From Chlamydiota bacterium (lineage in GTDB: Bacteria > Chlamydiota > Chlamydiia > Chlamydiales > SM23-39), in NCBI GenBank assembly GCA_027449725.1, contig DAIDLB010000244.1, positions 1-5,775 on the forward strand: 5,775 nt of DNA. The letters are read 5' to 3'. The position numbers and the translations under genes were made by a program. The notes below the pieces were generated by a model that saw only the letters and a list, made by a program, of their open reading frames with translations, ran no database searches and had not been told where the DNA came from. Of this stretch, positions 1 to 4,161 are shown in pieces; within the stretch, counting starts at the first letter, position 1; each line of letters starts with the position of its first letter.

Positions 1-176
1 GCGAGCATCGCCATCCGCTTCAAGACCAAAAAAGGGCCGAGAAGCGCGCAAGAGACCGCGATGGCCGAGAGGACAAAGACCTGGATTTCATCCGTTGCAA
101 GGGGGGCTCCGGCGAAAAGGCGCTTTCCGAAGGTCGCAAAAAATTGCCAAAAATCGTTGTTCGAATAAGGATTCAT
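1..176 (-). CDS. ytgD: YtgD, metal ABC transporter permease (N-terminal part, cut by window edge)
   Basis: This is the second inner-membrane permease of the Ytg (TroABCD-like) Fe/Mn importer. Only the first 58 codons are present and the gene runs off the left edge. Reading the minus strand from the ATG at 176 gives a protein beginning MNPYSNNDFWQFFATFGKRL. A stretch ATDEIQ then leads into a hydrophobic segment, VFVLSAIAVSCALLGPFLVL, and KRMAML. This is the layout of the first membrane helix of ABC-3 family permeases, and the same 'ALLGPFLVLKR' style is seen at the start of YtgC (SASLMGVVVFLKKR). The start is supported by a GGAGAA Shine-Dalgarno six bases upstream (183-188) and by ATGA overlap with the ytgC stop, implying translational coupling. 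The identity rests on this N-terminus plus operon position. In C. trachomatis the fourth ytg gene is ytgD (CT070). Confidence 0.85.
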   Translation of the reverse strand, partial: MNPYSNNDFWQFFATFGKRLFAGAPLATDEIQVFVLSAIAVSCALLGPFLVLKRMAML

Positions 177-589
177 CCGTGCTTCTCCGGAATGGGCTGC
201 GCATGCGGATCGAGCAGCGGATTGCTGAGCTGGACGGAGAGCCTCTCGCCAAACTCCGCCGTCAGGATGTGCTCCATCTCCTCTGCGCCTTGATGGACCC
301 TGTCTTCAGGCCAGCCAAGCTCCGAGAGATACACTTCCCAAAGTCGGTGGAGGCGGACGATGCGCGACGCTCTCCGCTTGCCATCGGCCGTTAAGGTCAA
401 AACTCGGCCGGAAGAAACTGAAATCCACCCCTCGCCCCGCATCCGGAAAAGAATCCAGAAGAAGACAGGGAGGCTTACATGCTGGGTTTTTTGCAGTTCC
501 CCGATGGGAAACGACTCCCTTTTCCAAACGGCCTTCAAGATGTTTTCCTCGACGCAGCGAAGGCGGAACTTCAGGATTCGGAACATCCG
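173..589 (-). other. YtgR region: DtxR/MntR-like winged-helix and metal-binding domain within YtgCR
   Basis: Residues about 300-437 of YtgCR line up by eye with DtxR-family repressors. A first helix (VEENILKAVW, 312-321) is followed by a helix-turn-helix with SLPVFFWILFRMRGEGWI (338-355), a wing (RVLTLTADGKRRA, 361-373), the dimer/metal helix HRLWEVYL (380-387), and VHQGAEEMEH (397-406). The domain ends in SNPLLDPHAQPIP, closely matching the family's NP..SPFGNPIP ending. Probable metal ligands are H380, E383, H398, E402, E405 and H406. The position of DtxR Cys102 is E402, as in manganese-sensing MntR. An internal ATG at 586 (M301) has no good Shine-Dalgarno upstream, so release by proteolysis, as known in C. 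trachomatis, is more likely than independent translation. Exact domain edges are approximate. Confidence 0.85.
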
Positions 590-1486
590 CGCCGCAACTC
601 CGCGCTTCGGGGCGAAAAGAAGGGAGAGGAGAGCAAAGAGAGAGCCGAAGAGGACGATCATCGGGCCTGTCGGCAAAGAGAGCCTCCTGCCCGGGAAAAG
701 CATTGCAAGCGCATCGGACCCTTCCGCGGAGGCCCAATTGCCGAGAAAGCCGCTCGCAACCCCGAACAGGCCCGCAAGGAAGAAGAGAGTTCCCAGACGG
801 TTTGTAAGCTGCCGCGCTGCGACTGCGGGAGCTATGAGCATTCCCGACATCAGGATCACGCCGACGCTCCGGATGCCGACAATGATGGAAAGGAGGAGGA
901 GAAAAAAAAGCGCCGGGGACAAAAAACGGGATCCTATCCCGGCGGCCCGGGCAAACGGCGGATCGAAGAGCGCCGCCTGGAGAGGACGGTAGACGGAGGC
1001 AAGAAAACCGAGGACAAGGAGAGAGAGCGCTCCGTAGACGGCGATATGGAGATCCGTCATCGTCGCCGCCTGCCCGTAGAGATATAGCTGCACCTGTCTT
1101 GCAAATACGGGATAGGCGCCCTGAAGCCAGCTGAGCGAGAGAACGCCAAGTCCGAAAAAGGAGGCAAGCATGAAACAGAGAGCCGCATCGGGGGACACCC
1201 GCCCCTTTTTTTCCATCCAATCGATCGCTTTGAACCCAAAGGCCGAAAAGAGGAGGGCGCCTGCAAGGGCGAAGAGAAGGGAGCCTCCTTCCAAAGCAGC
1301 TCCAAAACAAGCGGAGAGGCCCATCCCGATGACAACGCCCGGATAAGCGGCATGGGAGAGCGCTTCGCCCAAGAGGGACCGCTTCTTCAAAAAGACGACG
1401 ACGCCCATCAAAGACGCTGAGAGGCACATCAGCATGCAGCCGAGGGTCGGCCCCCTAAGGATCGGATCGGTAAAGTAGTCGAACAT
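173..1486 (-). CDS. ytgC: YtgCR, metal ABC transporter permease fused to a DtxR-type repressor
   Basis: This 437-residue protein joins an ABC-3 family inner-membrane permease (about residues 1-295) to a soluble DtxR/MntR-like regulator (about 300-437). The permease half has about eight hydrophobic segments (roughly 14-34, 68-84, 103-120, 145-165, 189-209, 210-226, 232-250, 275-293). It also carries the family's conserved stretch SVGVILMSGMLIAPAVAAR at 207-225. A plain permease of this family is about 270-290 residues, so the extra 140 residues are a true added domain. I chose the ATG at 1486: it lies one base after the ytgB TAG, has GGAG at 1491-1494, and begins MFDYFTDPILRG directly before the first helix. 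An upstream in-frame ATG at 1612 would add 42 mostly basic residues inside ytgB and is unlikely. In C. trachomatis the homologous YtgCR is cleaved to release the iron-responsive repressor YtgR; I infer the same arrangement here. A run of eight T (codons about 194-196) is present. Confidence 0.93.
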   Translation of the reverse strand: MFDYFTDPILRGPTLGCMLMCLSASLMGVVVFLKKRSLLGEALSHAAYPGVVIGMGLSACFGAALEGGSLLFALAGALLFSAFGFKAIDWMEKKGRVSPDAALCFMLASFFGLGVLSLSWLQGAYPVFARQVQLYLYGQAATMTDLHIAVYGALSLLVLGFLASVYRPLQAALFDPPFARAAGIGSRFLSPALFFLLLLSIIVGIRSVGVILMSGMLIAPAVAARQLTNRLGTLFFLAGLFGVASGFLGNWASAEGSDALAMLFPGRRLSLPTGPMIVLFGSLFALLSLLFAPKRGVAARMFRILKFRLRCVEENILKAVWKRESFPIGELQKTQHVSLPVFFWILFRMRGEGWISVSSGRVLTLTADGKRRASRIVRLHRLWEVYLSELGWPEDRVHQGAEEMEHILTAEFGERLSVQLSNPLLDPHAQPIPEKHG

Positions 1487-1487
1487 C

Positions 1488-2264
1488 CTACTCCAGTCCC
1501 GCGAGCGTTTTCGCAGAGAGCGCCGTCGCTTCTTCGAAGAGCGGCTGCGTTTTTCCAAATGCGCGCGCCAAGTGCTCCCGCGTATAGATTTCCGAAACAG
1601 GGCCGCAGGCAATCAGTCGGCGGTTCAAAAGAACCAGCCAATCGAAATAGCGCTCCGCATTTTCCAAATCGTGGAAGACGATCAAAACCGTTTTTCCCTG
1701 ATCCCTCAAGCCGCGCAAGAGATCGTAGATCGCCCTCTCCGTCGCCAGATCGATGCCGGCAAACGGCTCGTCAAGAAGGAGGATGTCGGGGTCCTGCACG
1801 AGGGCGCGGGCTAGAAACAGTCTTTGCTGCTGGCCTCCCGAGAGCTGGCTGATCTGCCTTTTAGCAAAGGCCTGCATGCCGACGAGCTCGAGAGCCCTCT
1901 CCGCCGCTTCTCTATCCGAAGAGCGCGGACGCCCGAAGACCCCAAAGCGGCTATAGCGGCCCATCAGGACGACGTCGAACGCCGTAATCGGAAAATCCCA
2001 GTCGACAGACTCTCTTTGGGGAACATAGGCGATCCTGCGCCTCCTTTTTGAAAGCGGCGCCCCAAAAAAAAGGACGTTTCCCGAAAGAGCGGGGACAACT
2101 CCCATCGCCGCTTTCAGAAAGGTGCTTTTTCCCGCTCCGTTCGGCCCCGCGATACCGCAAAGCACTCCGGGGGGGATGGAAAAAGTGAGATCCCAAAGGA
2201 CCGAAGTCTTATCGTAATTGACCGTTAGATTATCTACTTCAACAGCATTGGAACAGGTTTTCAT
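1488..2264 (-). CDS. ytgB: YtgB, metal ABC transporter ATP-binding protein
   Basis: This is the cytoplasmic ATPase that powers the Ytg importer. It has 258 residues, the usual size for the TroB/ZnuC/MntA-type family. All core motifs are visible and intact: Walker A GPNGAGKST at 40-48, Q-loop at Q83 (AYVPQRESVDWDFP), signature LSGGQ at 141-145, Walker B ILLLDE at 161-166 with the D-loop GID at 170-172, and the switch histidine H198 (VFHDL). The VPQRxxVDWDFPIT stretch is typical of the manganese/iron branch of these ATPases. Its ATG overlaps the ytgA TGA by four bases and has GGAG at 2273-2276, so it should be translationally coupled to ytgA. Its TAG lies one base before the ytgC start. A run of eight A on the plus strand (2064-2071) falls within the gene. 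Confidence 0.96.
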   Translation of the reverse strand: MKTCSNAVEVDNLTVNYDKTSVLWDLTFSIPPGVLCGIAGPNGAGKSTFLKAAMGVVPALSGNVLFFGAPLSKRRRRIAYVPQRESVDWDFPITAFDVVLMGRYSRFGVFGRPRSSDREAAERALELVGMQAFAKRQISQLSGGQQQRLFLARALVQDPDILLLDEPFAGIDLATERAIYDLLRGLRDQGKTVLIVFHDLENAERYFDWLVLLNRRLIACGPVSEIYTREHLARAFGKTQPLFEEATALSAKTLAGLE

Positions 2265-3241
2265 TCGTCCATCTCCAAATAGCGCGCAATCGTCTCGGCA
2301 TTATGCCGCATCATGTCGAGATAGTGAAGATTTTCTCCGTCCATCGCATCGCCGTAGAGCGGCTCTTCGCAGATGCGAACATGAAGCCCCATCTGTTTTC
2401 CGACCGATGCGATCTTCCGGATCGAATCGCGGCTTACATTCGATTCTGGAAACAGGATCGAGATCCCGTGGCTCATCAAATAGTTGACAATCCGGCGGAT
2501 GTCCGATGTGCCGAGCTGCCCGTCAGGCGCAAGCCCTTCGGGGGCTTCAAATCGCTCCCGCCACCCTTCTTCCCCCTCTTCCGCCAGATAGCTCCGCGTA
2601 AAATATTGAAACGCATCGTGACTGGTCACGAGATACCGCTTATCAGCCGGAATTCTGTGAATGGTCCGGCGAACCTCTCTATCGGCTTCTTCCATCTTCT
2701 GTTTCAAAATCGCCGCCCTTGCGGAATAGTAGGAGGCCCCTTCCGGATCGGCCTTCGCAAAAGCCTCCGCCATCGGCTCCACCGCTTCAGCCCAAAGTGC
2801 GACGTCCATCCAGAGATGGGGATCGACCGCCCCCTCCTTCCGAAGGAGTTTTTCCGGCCGGCTCTGAATGACCCGATCGCCGATTGCAATCCCTTTTTCA
2901 CTTGAGCGGAGCCATTCGGAGAGGCTAGCGCCATGTTCAAGGCCAAGGCCATTATAAAAGATGAGATCGGCCTCACTGAGCTTTTCATCATCCCCTTTCA
3001 CCAGTTCATAGCTATGAGGATCAAGGCTTCCATGGATTAAAATAGAAACTTGCGCCCGCTCTCCGGCAATTTCCTCCGCCAGATCGCCGATCTGGGCGAT
3101 CGTCGCCACCGCACGAATCTTCCCGTCGGGTTCAATAGGCGTTTTTTTTGGGCTGCAGGAAAAGATAGTTAAACAAAGCAGAGTTGCCGCAAACCCGCGA
3201 ACCGTTCTCGGCAATTTTTTACTTGATCCGGACTTAAGCAT
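2261..3241 (-). CDS. ytgA: YtgA, periplasmic metal-binding lipoprotein of the Ytg importer
   Basis: This is the solute-binding protein that captures Fe(II)/Mn(II) and delivers it to the permease. It is 326 residues long, the size I recall for C. trachomatis YtgA, and resembles it strongly, for example in DPHSYE, the VKGD stretch and GLGLEH at 98-103. The N-terminus is a signal sequence: basic residues KK...R, a hydrophobic core FAATLLCLTI, then a lipobox-like IFSC with Cys29 as the likely lipidated residue. In this cluster A-I family the metal is bound by three histidines and an acid. Here these are most likely H76 (DPHSYE), H142 (DPHLWMD), H208 (TSHDAF) and D298 (LYGDAM), although D301 is close by. 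It is the first gene of the operon. Its Shine-Dalgarno is weak (GAG nine bases upstream), and the start is chosen because it gives a complete signal peptide. Eight A in the coding strand at codons 31-34 follow the lipobox. Confidence 0.96.
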   Translation of the reverse strand: MLKSGSSKKLPRTVRGFAATLLCLTIFSCSPKKTPIEPDGKIRAVATIAQIGDLAEEIAGERAQVSILIHGSLDPHSYELVKGDDEKLSEADLIFYNGLGLEHGASLSEWLRSSEKGIAIGDRVIQSRPEKLLRKEGAVDPHLWMDVALWAEAVEPMAEAFAKADPEGASYYSARAAILKQKMEEADREVRRTIHRIPADKRYLVTSHDAFQYFTRSYLAEEGEEGWRERFEAPEGLAPDGQLGTSDIRRIVNYLMSHGISILFPESNVSRDSIRKIASVGKQMGLHVRICEEPLYGDAMDGENLHYLDMMRHNAETIARYLEMDE

Positions 3242-3251
3242 GAAATTCTAC

Positions 3252-3271
3252 TCTATTCTCGAATGAATAGA
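3252..3271. promoter_or_regulatory. 20-bp inverted repeat upstream of ytgA, candidate YtgR operator
   Basis: Perfect 7-bp arms TCTATTC (3252-3258) and GAATAGA (3265-3271) flank a 6-bp spacer. A smaller dyad ATTC-TC-GAAT (3255-3264) is nested inside. The repeat begins 10 bp upstream of the ytgA start codon. By the candidate promoter below it would cover about +7 to +26, where a bound repressor would block transcription. The size suits operators of DtxR-family repressors, which are roughly 19-21-bp dyads, and the operon encodes such a repressor. Binding by YtgR is inferred from position and symmetry only; the sequence does not match the classical DtxR box. Confidence 0.5.
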
Positions 3272-3283
3272 TTAGTCCCTGTG

Positions 3284-3311
3284 AAAATAGAAAAAAAGAA
3301 AAATTCCACAA
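3284..3311 (-). promoter_or_regulatory. Candidate promoter for the ytgABCD operon
   Basis: On the minus strand, TTGTGG (3311-3306) and TATTTT (3289-3284) are separated by 16 bp, with a predicted start near 3277 and a leader of about 36 nt. Only three of six and four of six positions match the sigma70 consensus. The spacer is a T-rich tract, which can help weak promoters. Other -10-like words occur closer to the gene, so this choice is tentative. Confidence 0.35.
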
Positions 3312-3314
3312 AAC

Positions 3315-3343
3315 TTGCCCAAAAAGGGCCTCTTCCATATAAT
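3315..3343 (+). promoter_or_regulatory. Sigma70/sigma66-type promoter for the CT066-like gene
   Basis: TTGCCC (3315-3320) and a perfect TATAAT (3338-3343) are separated by an ideal 17 bp, placing the start near 3350 and giving a leader of about 136 nt. A short dyad GCCC-AAAAA-GGGC (3317-3329) overlaps the -35 element and spacer. The -35 element overlaps the divergent control region, a few bases from the candidate ytgA promoter, so the two transcription units may influence each other. Confidence 0.65.
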
Positions 3344-3361
3344 CACCATATTATTAAGTTT

Positions 3362-3385
3362 CCGCCCTCCTAAAATTAGGGCTGG
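3362..3385 (+). promoter_or_regulatory. Inverted repeats in the leader of the CT066-like gene
   Basis: GCCCT (3364-3368) pairs with AGGGC (3378-3382), and flanking CC/GG can extend the stem with one bulged base. A second, overlapping dyad CCTAA-AA-TTAGG occupies 3369-3380; its half-sites are those of DtxR boxes but in the reverse order. The element could be an RNA stem-loop about 12 nt into the leader or a protein-binding site. The function is unknown. Confidence 0.35.
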
Positions 3386-3485
3386 AAGAGAGATAAATCA
3401 ACCAAGCAGAGCCGAGTTACAGACAGCTTTAACAAGGCAAGCGATGAACGAATAAATTTTTCACATTAAGGCAGGAAGGCTTACT

Positions 3486-3998
3486 ATGGCAGTAGCACAA
3501 AAAGAAGAGCACAGCTCCAAACAACTGAACGTCGAAGATACAATCACAAAAGCGATCCGAAAACTGGGCGCCAGAAAAGAAAACGAACTCTGCAAATATC
3601 TCCCAATGAAATCCGGTGGCTATATGCACCATTTTACGCTCCGCAAAATGAAAACGAAACAGCCTCAAGACCTCGCCTCCCTGATTGAGCGCTACATCGT
3701 CAGCTCCGACAAACCGGTCGTCGTCGCCCCAAAGCAGCGCGCTGCCCGCGGCTCGCGCAAACGCCGCGACCACATGAACTTCACACGCAATCAACTCGAG
3801 CGAATGCTGAACATTGCCCGTCTCGCCGGCGACAAAGAAATCATTTCCATCCTGAGCCCAAGAAAGTCTCTCGCTACCTGCAAACGGGAGCTGATCCAGG
3901 CCGTCCGCCAAAACAGACTCGAGCCAGAACTCTGGAATGGTTATGTTGAAGCTATTAATGCTCAACAACTCATGTCCGAAATGGCAAGCCAACTCTAA
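3486..3998 (+). CDS. Conserved chlamydial hypothetical protein, CT066-like by position
   Basis: This is a 170-residue soluble protein of unknown function, with no signal peptide or membrane segment. The N-terminal part (about 15-75) looks helical (NVEDTITKAIRKLGA, DLASLIERYIV) and contains a basic patch TLRKMKTK (51-58). A strongly basic linker (about 82-95, KQRAARGSRKRR) follows. The C-terminal part (100-168) is predicted helical and includes NQLERMLNIARLAGDKE and KRELIQAVRQ. The basic character hints at nucleic-acid binding, but I recognise no fold. The start is secure: AGGAAGG at 3473-3479, six bases upstream. In C. trachomatis the gene between npt1 (CT065) and ytgA (CT067) is the hypothetical CT066; position and size suggest this is its counterpart, but I could not align them. 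It is transcribed divergently from the ytg operon, with its own promoter and a stem-loop after its stop. Confidence 0.85.
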   Translation: MAVAQKEEHSSKQLNVEDTITKAIRKLGARKENELCKYLPMKSGGYMHHFTLRKMKTKQPQDLASLIERYIVSSDKPVVVAPKQRAARGSRKRRDHMNFTRNQLERMLNIARLAGDKEIISILSPRKSLATCKRELIQAVRQNRLEPELWNGYVEAINAQQLMSEMASQL

Positions 3999-4011
3999 TT
4001 TTTTCTTCACA

Positions 4012-4040
4012 GCTCCATGGATCTCTACAATCCATGGAGC
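4012..4040 (+). terminator. Perfect 11-bp stem-loop after the CT066-like gene, probable terminator
   Basis: GCTCCATGGAT (4012-4022) is perfectly complementary to ATCCATGGAGC (4030-4040) around a 7-nt loop. It starts 13 bases after the stop codon. The following tract (GATTTCC, then later T-rich patches) is a poor U-run, while a T6 tract lies before the stem. It may therefore be an imperfect intrinsic terminator, or a stem that protects the 3' end of the mRNA. Confidence 0.55.
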
Positions 4041-4059
4041 GATTTCCAAACATTTCCTC

Positions 4060-4088
4060 TTTACTCAGATCGGCTCAGATGCTACACT
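4060..4088 (+). promoter_or_regulatory. Candidate promoter for the ATP/ADP translocase gene
   Basis: TTTACT (4060-4065) and TACACT (4083-4088) are spaced by 17 bp, each matching the sigma70 consensus at four of six positions. The predicted start is near 4095, giving a leader of about 67 nt. The position between the stem-loop and the translocase gene supports separate transcription. Chlamydial promoters are often weak matches, so confidence is limited. Confidence 0.35.
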
Positions 4089-4161
4089 GCCTTCGCAGTA
4101 ATCCGCTTTAAACAATGAAAAGCGATACGCAATTGAAGTTTAAATTTAGGAATTCAACACT

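Noticed and set aside
173..586. Independent translation start for YtgR at the internal ATG (M301)
   Set aside because: No convincing Shine-Dalgarno precedes it, and cleavage of the fusion is the known route in C. trachomatis; kept only as part of the domain note.
306..1427. Long 373-codon minus-strand frame overlapping ytgC
   Set aside because: It is a proline/arginine-rich shifted reading of ytgC, typical of a GC-rich shadow, while the ytgC frame has clear permease and DtxR motifs.
1487..1612. Upstream in-frame start for YtgC at 1612
   Set aside because: It would add 42 mostly basic residues wholly inside ytgB; the ATG at 1486 has a Shine-Dalgarno, matches family start positions and is one base from the ytgB stop.
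3444..3455. Three-codon upstream frame (ATG AAC GAA TAA) as a leader peptide
   Set aside because: It is too short to support as a gene and has no run of regulatory codons; mentioned only within the leader observation.
3429..4049. 206-codon open frame on the minus strand opposite the CT066-like gene
   Set aside because: The plus-strand gene has a strong ribosome binding site, a good promoter and a following stem-loop; the antisense frame has no recognisable family and runs through the stem-loop.
4086..4099. Small hairpin ACTGC-CTTC-GCAGT as a terminator
   Set aside because: The stem is only five pairs with no adjacent U-run and overlaps the candidate promoter; likely chance or a minor leader structure.
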